Of a stretch of 64,000 bases of DNA, positions 17,039-25,693 are shown one piece after another. The notes beneath the pieces are model-generated. The model was not told the origin of the DNA and made no database searches. It saw only the letters and a program-made list of their open reading frames with translations. This stretch comes from Oscillospiraceae bacterium (GTDB lineage: Bacteria > Bacillota > Clostridia > Oscillospirales > Ruminococcaceae), in assembly GCA_016296505.1 (NCBI GenBank), contig JAEDJD010000008.1, positions 26,881-90,880 on the forward strand, given 5' to 3'. The position numbers and the translations under genes are program-made. The stretch's first letter is position 1. Every line of letters starts with the position of its first letter.

Positions 17039-18150
17039 CGCTGTTTTTGCTGCTGCTCATCATCGGCGTCGCCATATTGGGGACCCAGCAGCTCATTGAT
17101 AAATTCGGATTCCGGCATCTCTCGTATTCAATCCGGTTTTCCGCCGACACGGTCACTGAGGGCGATCAGGTGGAACTGATTGAAACGATCATCAGCAGAA
17201 AGCTGATTCCGCTGCCATGGGTAAAAGCAGAATTGACAACAGACGCCTCTCTGCTTTTTGCATCGGCGCAATCCGCCGTTTCAAAGGAAACACGCTTCGT
17301 TTCCAGTTGCTTCTGCCTGTTTCCATATAAAAAAATCGAACGGCATTGGAATGTGACCTGTACCAAGCGCGGTATATTTTCCGTTTCTCATGTTGTTCTT
17401 GTAATCAGCGATCTGTTCGGAACTGCGGAATGGTCAACGCCGATGCCGGATACGACTGCGCATCTGTCCGTATTGCCTGCCGTCCGCAGACTGGACGAAA
17501 TCCGTGAACTGCCGCAGCAATTCGGCGGCGAACTTCTTCGGCAGCGAACCGTGATTCCCGATCGCTATGCAATTTGCGGCATCCGTGAATATGCAGACGG
17601 CGATTCTGTACGGGATATCTGCTGGTCTGCCTCCGCCCGTACAGTCAATCCAATGGTCTGGCAATTTCAGGAGACCGCTGCGCCTGAACTGACGATTCTG
17701 CTTAATCTTGAAACAAAACCGTCTGACATAGAATGCGTTTCCGACCATGATTTATATGAAAATGCAATCCGTTTCTGTGCTGCGCTCCTTGGTACTGCTG
17801 CACAGACGCATCTGCCCGTCAGACTGCTCGCTAATACCGAAATTGACGGAATACCTGCGGAATCCAGAACCGGATCCGGTCCCGATCACTTGATTCGTCT
17901 GCTGCATATGCTCGCGGCGCTTCCGGATCTCATATCCTGTCAATTCATACGCCTTCTGCGCCGTTTCCTCGCCCAGAATCAGAATACCCCCGTCATCGTC
18001 ATATCGCCGTTTGTCTCGGACGAGCTGCTGCGGATTGCTGCGGCAGAATCGCGCGTTACCGTGCTTTCTCTCAAACCGCTTCGCGATATGAAATATCCTG
18101 CCAATATCCGGCATATCACTTTGCAATCAGAAAGGAAATCAATCTCATGA
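17035..18150 (+). CDS. DUF58 membrane protein
   Basis: A 371-residue partner of MoxR. It has one N-terminal membrane segment (about residues 2-18, LFLLLLIIGVAILG) followed by an immunoglobulin-like stretch. The DUF58 signature comes next: VIPDRYAICGIREYADGD, then RDICWSASARTVNPMV. The C-terminal part resembles a von Willebrand A-like fold. The start is GTG at 17035 overlapping the moxR stop by 4 bp, which indicates translational coupling. Its own stop overlaps the next ATG (ATGA). Confidence 0.88.
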   Translation: MTLFLLLLIIGVAILGTQQLIDKFGFRHLSYSIRFSADTVTEGDQVELIETIISRKLIPLPWVKAELTTDASLLFASAQSAVSKETRFVSSCFCLFPYKKIERHWNVTCTKRGIFSVSHVVLVISDLFGTAEWSTPMPDTTAHLSVLPAVRRLDEIRELPQQFGGELLRQRTVIPDRYAICGIREYADGDSVRDICWSASARTVNPMVWQFQETAAPELTILLNLETKPSDIECVSDHDLYENAIRFCAALLGTAAQTHLPVRLLANTEIDGIPAESRTGSGPDHLIRLLHMLAALPDLISCQFIRLLRRFLAQNQNTPVIVISPFVSDELLRIAAAESRVTVLSLKPLRDMKYPANIRHITLQSERKSIS

Positions 18151-18755
18151 AACATTCATTTCTCAAGTCGGCATTCTCTTTACTCGCTGCGGCAGCACTC
18201 CTGACCGCCTGCGGCAATTCCGCCACGCAAAGCACCGCCGATACATCCTCCGACGCGTCCTCTGCGCCAACCGAAAGCAGTTCTGCTGAAAATGTGCAGC
18301 CTGACATCGGTTCCGAACTGACCATCGGCGTCAAATCCTTTACCGCCCATGCCGGAGACAAAGCCGTTCCGGTCAGCGTCGAAATCTGGAATAACCCCGG
18401 CTATGCCGCCACCGGTATTCAATTGTTTTATGATCCGATGCTCAAGCCGGTCATAACCGACGAAACTTCTGAAGCGACTACCTTCCCGTTTGCCAAGTGC
18501 GATCTCGGTGACGCCACCGAAGGCTTCCTGAAATCCTGTCTGGTCGGCGAAAAAGACCATATCATTGCATTCGGCGGAATGTCTACGGAAAATTCTACAA
18601 AGGACGGCGTCATGTTTACGGTTTATTTTGATATTCCGGATGATGTACCTGCTGGACATGAATTTTCATTTGTTTGCGTTATGGATTCGCTCAATACAAT
18701 GAATCAAGAACGTCTGTCGCCCAAAATGCTCGACGGAAAACTGACGATTGAATAA
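18147..18755 (+). CDS. Lipoprotein with a single cohesin-like domain
   Basis: A 202-residue protein. A type II signal peptide ends in LLTAC (Cys at about residue 21), so it should be lipid-anchored outside the cytoplasmic membrane. A Ser/Thr-rich spacer (about 22-50) leads to a beta-sandwich domain of about 145 residues with cohesin marks. These are KSFTAHAGDKAVPVSVEIWN, NNPGYAATGIQLFYD, a hydrophobic core around IAFGG and DIPDDVPAGHEF near the end. Cohesins bind dockerins, and the window encodes seven dockerin enzymes. The start overlaps the DUF58 stop (ATGA) and AAAGGA lies upstream. A non-binding cohesin-like fold is the main alternative. Confidence 0.75.
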   Translation: MKHSFLKSAFSLLAAAALLTACGNSATQSTADTSSDASSAPTESSSAENVQPDIGSELTIGVKSFTAHAGDKAVPVSVEIWNNPGYAATGIQLFYDPMLKPVITDETSEATTFPFAKCDLGDATEGFLKSCLVGEKDHIIAFGGMSTENSTKDGVMFTVYFDIPDDVPAGHEFSFVCVMDSLNTMNQERLSPKMLDGKLTIE

Positions 18756-18761
18756 TAATTT

Positions 18762-18795
18762 GCCCCGTATTTTTTGCATACGGGGCTTCATTTTG
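18762..18795 (+). terminator. Terminator of moxR operon
   Basis: 9-bp stem GCCCCGTAT / ATACGGGGC followed by TTCATTTT. Confidence 0.65.
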
Positions 18796-18916
18796 CCGAA
18801 CATCACCATTTTCCGCAGAATGATTACTGCATTTCTTGAACACCTTCGCAATACGACCAAATTCGCAGATTGATTCCGATATGATAGAAAGACCAAATAG
18901 AAAAGGAGTCTTTCTC

Positions 18917-20155
18917 ATGCATATGAAACGGATCGCGATTCTTCTGTGTTTGTTCCTGTTGCCAATCTTGACAGGCTGCTATACGGCACCGGATACGCCG
19001 AATCCGGAATTCCGTAACAGCCAATCTTTTGCACAGCTTCATCTGAATGAACCGGATCCTGTCACGGAAACAAAACCGATTGTTGCGGCTTGGATCCCAT
19101 ATTTCACGGTCGAAGCAATGCTGACTTCCGACGATCCTGTGCAGACGGAAAGTGTCGTTATGGCATATCTGACTAGCCTGATGCAGTCCGGCGTCAATAC
19201 GGTTTTTGTTCATGTCTGCGCATTCGGAGAGAGCAGCTATCCCTCTGAATATTATCCGTATCTGCCAGCTGCGAACGGCTACGATGTTATGCGACTGTTC
19301 TCGCTGACCTGCGAGAAACTCGGATTATCCTTTCATGCATGGATCAATCCGCTGCGGCTTCAAACGACAGAATATATCGAAGCGCAATCAGACGATTCGC
19401 TCCTGCAAAGATGGTTTCAGGACAGCAATACGCGGAATACCAACTTCTCTGAATGGAACGGCAGATATTTTTTGAATCCGGCATCCGCTTCAACCAGCGA
19501 ATTTTTAACCGGCGTCATTTCCGAACTCATTACAACCTATCATCCGGATGGTATTCATATCGACGACTATTTCTATCCGACAACAGAACCTGCGTTTGAT
19601 GAGACTGAATTCCGCGCTTCCGGCGCAGACGAACGCGCAGCTTGGCGGCGCAATCATATCACTGTATTGATGCAGCAGATGTATTCTGCGGTTCATAACG
19701 CAGAACCGGAAGCCGTATTTTCCGTCAGTCCGCAGGGAAATCTTGCGGAAAATCAAAAGGTCCAGTATGCCGATATCCCTGCATGGATTGGAGCAGAGCC
19801 ATATTGCGACTGGATTGTACCGCAGCTGTATTTCGGTTACATGAACGAGAAATCTCCCTTCAATCAGCTGCTCCGGACATGGAGCGAATTGCCGCGCAAT
19901 GACCATGTTCAGCTGATCGTCGGTCTTGCAGCATACAAATCCGGACAGCAGGATACATTCGCTGGAACTGGCGCGAACGAATGGCTCGAAACAGAAAATC
20001 TGCTCGCAGAACAGGCGGCAGACGCGCTTGGAAATACCGCTGTAGACGGTATCGCTCTGTATCATGCCGACGCGCTGCAAAATCTCCCCGCCGCCCATGC
20101 CGCTGCACTGCGTCAGGTAATTGCAGACCATAGTATACTGACTCAAGCAGAATAA
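18917..20155 (+). CDS. Glycoside hydrolase-like 10 (GHL10/DUF187) lipoprotein
   Basis: A 412-residue surface lipoprotein; the signal peptide ends in LPILTGC. The rest is a TIM-barrel of the GHL10 group (PF02638; YngK-like). It shows AWIPYF near the start, GVNTVFVHV, FHAWINPLRL, the acidic GIHIDDYFYP and a late IVPQLYFGY. Members are thought to act on peptidoglycan glycan strands, but no substrate is shown here. The ATG at 18917 is chosen because AAAAGGAG lies 9 bp upstream. It is flanked by terminators and stands alone. It has no dockerin. Confidence 0.87.
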   Translation: MHMKRIAILLCLFLLPILTGCYTAPDTPNPEFRNSQSFAQLHLNEPDPVTETKPIVAAWIPYFTVEAMLTSDDPVQTESVVMAYLTSLMQSGVNTVFVHVCAFGESSYPSEYYPYLPAANGYDVMRLFSLTCEKLGLSFHAWINPLRLQTTEYIEAQSDDSLLQRWFQDSNTRNTNFSEWNGRYFLNPASASTSEFLTGVISELITTYHPDGIHIDDYFYPTTEPAFDETEFRASGADERAAWRRNHITVLMQQMYSAVHNAEPEAVFSVSPQGNLAENQKVQYADIPAWIGAEPYCDWIVPQLYFGYMNEKSPFNQLLRTWSELPRNDHVQLIVGLAAYKSGQQDTFAGTGANEWLETENLLAEQAADALGNTAVDGIALYHADALQNLPAAHAAALRQVIADHSILTQAE

Positions 20156-20158
20156 AAC

Positions 20159-20199
20159 AACCGCTGAGCCGTTTATTTCAGCTCAGCGGTTACTTTTAT
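20159..20199. terminator. Bidirectional terminator, GHL10 / TlpA-like
   Basis: 11-bp perfect stem AACCGCTGAGC / GCTCAGCGGTT followed by ACTTTTATT, between convergent genes. Confidence 0.75.
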
Positions 20200-20216
20200 T
20201 ATAGTATGATTCAAGT

Positions 20217-20858
20217 TCACTGCGGCGCAGGCTCGATCCCTAGCTGCTCCAGTGCCGCTTCAAACTGCATGGAATAGCGTTCCGCAATATTGCCTGCCCC
20301 GATCAGCGGCTCGGCAACCAGATTACCCTTGGCATCGAAAAAAACCGTGGTCGGCGTATACATGAGCTGACTATAAAGAACCTGCATATCGCCGTCGCCG
20401 AACGCCAGTGTAACGTCATGGAAGCCGCATTCATTCATAAATTTTTCGATTTCAGTGCCGGTTGCAGAAATATTCGCGTCCACACACCATGTAATAATCC
20501 GTAGATTTTCCGGCAATGTTCCGGCATATTCTGCAAGCTCCGGCATTTCTCTCACGCAGGGACCGCAGGTTGTTGACCAGATATTGATTGCCGTTACATC
20601 GGCTTCCGCAAAATCTTCCGGCGAAAAATGATCGCCCGTTACGGTTGTCGCTTCAAAGCTGTGAAGATCCGAAAACGATTCAGAAAGAGAAGAATCGCCG
20701 CTGCGCGCATCCTGCCTGCTTTCCAACGATGTCTCCGCGGAAGATTGTGATGTTTTTTCTTTCTCATCAGCGTGCAGATCATCCGGCAAAGAAGAAAATC
20801 CACAAGCGCTCAGAAGTAAACTGCCGGTAAAGATCAGTACTGTCCCTAAGTGTTTCAT
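20217..20858 (-). CDS. TlpA/ResA-like thiol-disulfide lipoprotein
   Basis: A 213-residue membrane-attached thioredoxin-fold protein. Its lipobox is LLLSAC and an acidic, Ser-rich spacer follows. The thioredoxin domain has the redox motif CGPC in INIWSTTCGPCVREMPEL and the later cis-Pro region YTPTTVFFDAKGN. It probably keeps exported proteins or metal-binding Cys reduced. The ATG at 20858 is favoured because GAGGA lies 6 bp upstream and the signal peptide begins there; an earlier in-frame ATG (20894) would put charged residues before it. It has no operon partner. Confidence 0.88.
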   Translation of the reverse strand: MKHLGTVLIFTGSLLLSACGFSSLPDDLHADEKEKTSQSSAETSLESRQDARSGDSSLSESFSDLHSFEATTVTGDHFSPEDFAEADVTAINIWSTTCGPCVREMPELAEYAGTLPENLRIITWCVDANISATGTEIEKFMNECGFHDVTLAFGDGDMQVLYSQLMYTPTTVFFDAKGNLVAEPLIGAGNIAERYSMQFEAALEQLGIEPAPQ

Positions 20859-20996
20859 TGCATATCCTCGCTTCATGAAATGAATATCACACATCGGATT
20901 TTTTCTATGCAGTTATCATACCATGTGATTGTGATAAACATATGAAAGCTGCATAAAAGAAAACAAATGTGCAAGCTGACAATTCCAATACGACGC

Positions 20997-21025
20997 TTGC
21001 ATAAATCCCTATTCTATGTTATAAT
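20997..21025 (+). promoter_or_regulatory. Sigma-A promoter of two-component system
   Basis: TTGCAT, 17 bp, TATAAT with TGT before the -10. Confidence 0.75.
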
Positions 21026-21066
21026 ATGAACAGTAACAAAGCTTACGTCAGAAAGGATGTGTTATT

Positions 21067-21741
21067 GTGCCGAATATTCTGCTGGTCGAGGATGATCAAC
21101 AGCTTGCACGCACACTTTGCCGCTTTCTCATTTCCGAGAATTTCTGCGTAACGCACGCATCCGGTCAGCAAGAAGCGCTGCTGTGCTTTGAACAGAACAG
21201 CTTCGACTGCGTTCTGCTGGATATTTCCCTGCAAGACGGAAACGGTTTTTCTGTTTGTGCCGCTTGCAAGCAAATTTCCGATACGCCTGTGATCTTCCTG
21301 ACGGCGTCCACGAATGAAGCCTGTACCGTTGCTGGTTTTGATGTCGGTGCGGACGATTACATCAATAAGCCGTTCCGTCCCCGCGAGCTGATCGCGCGAA
21401 TCAAAAATGCCCTGCGGCGGACTCAGCGCGGCTCTCATCTGCTGACCTGTCAGGATCTGATTCTTGACCAGTCAAAGGGGACTGTCACCAAAAACGGTAC
21501 GGAGCTTTTTCTCTATGCGCTCGAATACCGTCTGCTCCTGATTCTGATGACAAACAAGGAGCAGCTTCTCTCCCGCGACAGATTGATTGATGAGCTTTGG
21601 TCAGCTTCCAGTGAATTTGTCTCGGATAATACTTTGAACGTGTACATGAAGCGGTTGCGTGAGAAAATCGAGGACGATCCGCAAAATCCTAAAATCATCA
21701 AAACCATTCGCGGAATGGGGTATAAGGTCGTGTCAAAATGA
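21067..21741 (+). CDS. OmpR-family response regulator
   Basis: A 224-residue transcription factor with a receiver domain and a winged-helix DNA-binding domain. The receiver has the acidic pair ILLVEDD, the phospho-acceptor Asp in CVLLDISLQDG and the Lys in INKPFRPREL. The C-terminal domain ends with NTLNVYMKRLREKI and IRGMGYKV. The start is GTG at 21067 behind AAAGGATG. The kinase gene overlaps its stop (ATGA), so they form a cognate pair. The target genes are unknown. The system resembles those near antimicrobial-peptide transporters, but no transporter is next to it. Confidence 0.93.
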   Translation: MPNILLVEDDQQLARTLCRFLISENFCVTHASGQQEALLCFEQNSFDCVLLDISLQDGNGFSVCAACKQISDTPVIFLTASTNEACTVAGFDVGADDYINKPFRPRELIARIKNALRRTQRGSHLLTCQDLILDQSKGTVTKNGTELFLYALEYRLLLILMTNKEQLLSRDRLIDELWSASSEFVSDNTLNVYMKRLREKIEDDPQNPKIIKTIRGMGYKVVSK

Positions 21742-22733
21742 AAGATTACAGCCAACTGGAATCTATCCTGATGTCAATAATTTTCATCATAGCAATCGCT
21801 AGTTGCTGTTTGATTCATCCTGCCGCTGCTGTCGCCGTGCTTGTAACAGGTCTGATCGCAGCCGCGCTGCGTCGCTTTTTCGCACATCTTCGCAAAAAGC
21901 AAATTCTTCGTCTTTGCGATGAAATCAGCCAGATTCTTCATGGCGCCGAGCACGTCGCATTCGATGCCTATCACGAGGGCGAACTGAGTATCCTTGCCGA
22001 AGAAATCCGCAAAATGACCGTTCGGCTTCGCGAACAGAATGCCGCGCTGCGCAAAGAACGCTGCTTTATGCAGGAATCCTTGGAGGATATTTCCCATCAG
22101 CTCCGGACGCCTCTCACTTCCGTCATTCTGCTTGCCGACCTGATGCGGAATCCGAATCTCACAAAATTCCAGCAAGCTGAAAATTTGCAGGAATTGCTGT
22201 CGCTGCTCTCCAGAATGCAATGGATGATTGAAACATTGCTCGGATTGTCCCGATTGGACGCAGGCTCCGTCATATTCCAGAAAACCGCATTCTCGTTCCG
22301 CACGCTCGTTGCCGACGCGCTCGAACCCATTTCGATTGCGCTGGAACTGAAAAATGTTTCCGTCAATATCCGGATTGAAGATGACGCTGTCATATCCGGC
22401 GATCTCCCCTACTGTACCGAAGCGCTCTGCAATATTCTCAAAAACTGTATGGAGCATACGCCGGAGAACGGTTCCATTACCATCGCCTCGACATCCAATG
22501 CAATCTATAAAGGTCTCCTGATTTCCGATACCGGCTGCGGTATTTCAGAAGAAGATTTGCCGCATATCTTTGAACGATTCTATCGAAGCGGGTCGTTTTC
22601 ACAAACCGGATATGGCATTGGTCTCTCATTCGCCAGAAAAATCATCGTTTCACAGGGCGGCAGCATTCAGGTTCGCAATATAACGCCCCTCGGCGCACAG
22701 TTCGATATCCGCTTCTACGATTCCGTTATATAA
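21738..22733 (+). CDS. Sensor histidine kinase with minimal sensor region
   Basis: A 331-residue kinase paired with the preceding regulator. Two membrane helices lie at about residues 10-45 with only a few residues between them, so there is almost no outside sensor domain. The HisKA box is EDISHQLRTPLTSV, the N-box ILKNCMEHTPENG, and the G-boxes are ISDTGCGIS and GYGIGLSFARKI. This layout is typical of intramembrane-sensing kinases, which often depend on a transporter for input (family knowledge). The ATG at 21738 overlaps the regulator stop. Confidence 0.92.
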   Translation: MKDYSQLESILMSIIFIIAIASCCLIHPAAAVAVLVTGLIAAALRRFFAHLRKKQILRLCDEISQILHGAEHVAFDAYHEGELSILAEEIRKMTVRLREQNAALRKERCFMQESLEDISHQLRTPLTSVILLADLMRNPNLTKFQQAENLQELLSLLSRMQWMIETLLGLSRLDAGSVIFQKTAFSFRTLVADALEPISIALELKNVSVNIRIEDDAVISGDLPYCTEALCNILKNCMEHTPENGSITIASTSNAIYKGLLISDTGCGISEEDLPHIFERFYRSGSFSQTGYGIGLSFARKIIVSQGGSIQVRNITPLGAQFDIRFYDSVI

Positions 22734-22770
22734 AGCAAGCTGTATCTTTTATGCCGCAGCTTGCTTTTTT
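22732..22770 (+). terminator. Terminator of two-component operon
   Basis: 11-bp stem AAAGCAAGCTG / CAGCTTGCTTT with a following T-run. Confidence 0.85.
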
Positions 22771-22783
22771 CCATTCATTCTGT

Positions 22784-22812
22784 TTGACAAACAGATGTGT
22801 TCATGCTATAAT
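22784..22812 (+). promoter_or_regulatory. Sigma-A promoter of DUF2156 operon
   Basis: TTGACA, 17 bp, TATAAT with TGC before the -10: full consensus. Confidence 0.85.
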
Positions 22813-22848
22813 ATTATGATAAACCATAGATGAAAGGCGGATATCCGC

Positions 22849-23763
22849 ATGGCAATCGCATTTGCGCCTCCCGTTCTCTCCGACCGCACGGCTGTTGTTA
22901 AAGCAGCCTCTGATTCTAAATCTATTGAAAACGACTGCTCTTTTGTAAATCTGTACCTTCTTCGTGAAAAATACGGCGTCGAAATCGCTTTTTCGGATTC
23001 CATGCTGCTCCGGCGCTATCAATGCGGTTTCCGTAAAGATACATACGGCTTTCCACTCGGCAGCGGCGCACTCCGAACTGCAATCCGGCTGCTGTATGAA
23101 GATGCCGCTGCACGAAATCTGCCGTTGCGTATCACCATGCTCAATCAAACGCAATGTGATTGGCTCGCAAACACATATCCGGACTGCTTTACCTTTACCC
23201 ACGCAAAGGATTACACGGAATATCTGTATCTGCAAGAGAATCTTGCGACGCTCCGCGGCAGCCGTTATCATGGAAAACGCAATCATATCGCACAGTTCTG
23301 GCGCGCCTGTCCAGACGCCTATATTCAACCGCTGATTCCGGAAAATGCTGCGTTTGCACTCGAAATTGCTGATAAATGGCTCTCTGCACGTTCCGATCCC
23401 AATGACGCTTCTCTGCAATATGAGCGTAACTGTATCGCAGAGGCCGCTGCCAATGTCGAGGCGCTCGGCATATCCGGTTTATTGCTCTATGCAGACGGTC
23501 AGCCGATTGGTATGACGATGGTTTCTGAAATCTCAGAGGGTATCTTTGATGTCCATTTTGAAAAAGTGATTCCCGATTATCCGCACGCATGGCCCGTTGT
23601 TGCAACCGAAATGGCGAAATGTTTGTCCGGCGCTCTATATCTGAATCGTGAGGAGGACTTGGGCGAACATGGAATGCGTACTTCAAAACAATCCTATCGA
23701 CCCGATCTTCTGCATGAGAAATTCATTGCTGTATGGCATGGAAAGGAATCTGATTTATGCTGA
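22849..23763 (+). CDS. DUF2156 / GNAT-like acyltransferase
   Basis: A 304-residue protein of the DUF2156 type, the fold shared with the C-terminal domain of phosphatidylglycerol lysyltransferase. Visible marks are NDCSFVNLYLLREKYGVEIA, YGFPLGSG and the KRNHIAQF region. A late GNAT-like half follows, with GISGLLLYADGQPIGMT and YLNREEDLGEHGMRTSKQSY. It has no membrane helices, so it is a soluble acyl or aminoacyl transferase of unknown substrate. The ATG at 22849 follows AAAGGCGG. It heads a tight run with the YkgJ, pepD and sbcDC genes. Confidence 0.8.
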   Translation: MAIAFAPPVLSDRTAVVKAASDSKSIENDCSFVNLYLLREKYGVEIAFSDSMLLRRYQCGFRKDTYGFPLGSGALRTAIRLLYEDAAARNLPLRITMLNQTQCDWLANTYPDCFTFTHAKDYTEYLYLQENLATLRGSRYHGKRNHIAQFWRACPDAYIQPLIPENAAFALEIADKWLSARSDPNDASLQYERNCIAEAAANVEALGISGLLLYADGQPIGMTMVSEISEGIFDVHFEKVIPDYPHAWPVVATEMAKCLSGALYLNREEDLGEHGMRTSKQSYRPDLLHEKFIAVWHGKESDLC

Positions 23764-24230
23764 GTTCTATTCTGTCCGCCCAAACCTGCGCAGAATGCAA
23801 AAATTGCTGCGTATTTGAAGAAAACAGCGCATGGGAGCTGCCTGCTTTTTCAATCGCTGCCGCCGCACGGCTTGTCGATCATCCGGATTATATCATCACC
23901 AAGGAGAACGATAGATACCGAATCACACTCCCCTATGACAGCAATCATGCTGCACAGCCCTGCCCTTTTCTCAATCCTCAAACCGGCTGCACGCTTCCGC
24001 CGGACGATAAACCGTTCGCCTGTTCGATTTGGCCTATCCGCGTAATGCGCGATCCGGATTCCGGTATCCCGCGTCTCGCGCTCTATCAGGGCTGCTCCGG
24101 CGTTCCGGCACAGCAGCATCCGGCACTCGATGCTCTGCTTGCGGACGGTCTGCGCGACAGAATCTTTGCAGAAGCGCAAGCGGATCCCGCGCTGATTCTG
24201 CCCTATCACCCTAATTATCGTTTTCTATAA
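23757..24230 (+). CDS. YkgJ-family Cys-cluster protein
   Basis: A 157-residue soluble protein with the YkgJ-type Cys pattern: CAECKNCC near the N-terminus, then CPFLNPQTGC and FACSIWPIRV. The Cys set is thought to bind a metal (Zn or Fe-S), and the role of the family is unknown. The ATG at 23757 lies inside the end of the DUF2156 gene (7-bp overlap), so translation is coupled. It is followed 14 bp later by pepD. Confidence 0.85.
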   Translation: MLSSILSAQTCAECKNCCVFEENSAWELPAFSIAAAARLVDHPDYIITKENDRYRITLPYDSNHAAQPCPFLNPQTGCTLPPDDKPFACSIWPIRVMRDPDSGIPRLALYQGCSGVPAQQHPALDALLADGLRDRIFAEAQADPALILPYHPNYRFL

Positions 24231-24244
24231 AAAGGAGAATGTAT

Positions 24245-25675
24245 ATGCTGCAATATCCGCAGCCGGAAGCCGTATTCCGGTATTTTTCCGAACTCTCTGC
24301 CATCCCCCATGGTTCCGGCAATACCGGACATATCCAGAAATGGATTCTAGATACCGCAAAGCGGCTTTCCTGCAAAGCCGCTATCGATTCGATTGGTAAT
24401 GTAATCATAAGGAAACCGGCGTCGGCAGGCTATGAGAATCATCCCGGCGTCATCATTCAGGGACATATGGATATGGTCTGCGCCAAATTGCCGGAATGCA
24501 CGAAAAATATGGATACGGATGGGCTTGATCTGATTTGGTCGGATGACTTTCTCAGCGCGGACGGCACAACGCTCGGCGGTGACGACGGTATTGCGATCGC
24601 CTATGCACTTGCGCTTCTGGAATCCGATACGCTGCCCCATCCGCCGTTAACTGTTGTGATTACCGTTGACGAGGAAACTGGTATGGACGGCGCAACCGCG
24701 CTTAGTCCGGACGCGCTGAACGGTACGTATCTGATTAACATTGACTCCGAGGAGGAGGGTATCTTTACCGTCGGATGCGCCGGCGGCGTTCGCACACATC
24801 TGCAATATCCGGTTCAGCGAAGAAAAGCTGACGGCTGCTTCATGCGCATTGTCGTTTCCGGACTGATCGGCGGTCACTCCGGCGCAGAAATCCATAAGAA
24901 GCTGCTGAATGCGAATGTTGTTATGATAAAATTGCTGCGCGCTGTCAAGGAGCCGTTCTGTCTTGCCGCTTGGAACGGCGGTATTCGGGATAACGTCATC
25001 CCGACTGACTGTACCGTGACAATTCGCTGCGCCGCAGAGAATGCTGCCGCCATTGCACAAAGCATCCGGTCAGAAGAACAACAAATCCGCCTCGTATATC
25101 CCAATGAAACAGCATTTCAAACGGATATCGCCACGCTGCCTACGCATCAATTTGATTCCGTATTGACGGAAGCGTCCACGCGCACGCTGCTGCATGAACT
25201 CCATAAACTGCCAAACGGCGTGCAAAGTATGAACGATGTGCTGCATATGCCGGAAACTTCGCTCAATCTCGGCATCTTTTCCCTGCAAGAAACAGCGATG
25301 TGCGTCGACGCGCTCCTGCGAAGCTGCGTCAATGCGGAAAAGAACGCGCTTGCGCATAAGCTGCACCATCTTGCCGAATCCGCCGGCGGTATGGCGTCTG
25401 ATTCCGGAAGCTATCCTGCTTGGGAATATGTGCCGGATACGGCGCTCGAACAGATCGCCGCCGATGTTTTTCAAACTATGTTCGGTAAGAAGCCCGTCAT
25501 TCAGACCATCCACGCAGGACTGGAATGCGGTATCCTCAGTGACAAAGCGCCGCAGCTCCAGTGTATCTCAATCGGACCGGATTTGTTTGATATCCATACG
25601 CCGCGCGAACGGCTTTCGATTGCCTCTGCCGAACGGACTTGGCATTTTTTACTCGCGCTGCTCAAAGCGCTTTGA
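24245..25675 (+). CDS. pepD: Aminoacyl-histidine dipeptidase (M20, PepD)
   Basis: A cytoplasmic di-zinc peptidase that cleaves Xaa-His and other dipeptides. It has 476 residues, normal for PepD. Metal-binding motifs are IQGHMDMVC, GGDDGIAIAY and VDEETGMDG. The lid domain (about 205-380) has the GLIGGHSGAEIHK motif, and the C-terminus has HAGLECGIL. The ATG at 24245 is preferred to the one at 24239 because AAAGGAG (24231-24237) would touch the latter. It is part of the 22.8-29.5 kb operon. Confidence 0.93.
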   Translation: MLQYPQPEAVFRYFSELSAIPHGSGNTGHIQKWILDTAKRLSCKAAIDSIGNVIIRKPASAGYENHPGVIIQGHMDMVCAKLPECTKNMDTDGLDLIWSDDFLSADGTTLGGDDGIAIAYALALLESDTLPHPPLTVVITVDEETGMDGATALSPDALNGTYLINIDSEEEGIFTVGCAGGVRTHLQYPVQRRKADGCFMRIVVSGLIGGHSGAEIHKKLLNANVVMIKLLRAVKEPFCLAAWNGGIRDNVIPTDCTVTIRCAAENAAAIAQSIRSEEQQIRLVYPNETAFQTDIATLPTHQFDSVLTEASTRTLLHELHKLPNGVQSMNDVLHMPETSLNLGIFSLQETAMCVDALLRSCVNAEKNALAHKLHHLAESAGGMASDSGSYPAWEYVPDTALEQIAADVFQTMFGKKPVIQTIHAGLECGILSDKAPQLQCISIGPDLFDIHTPRERLSIASAERTWHFLLALLKAL

Positions 25676-25693
25676 TATCATGGAGGAATATTC

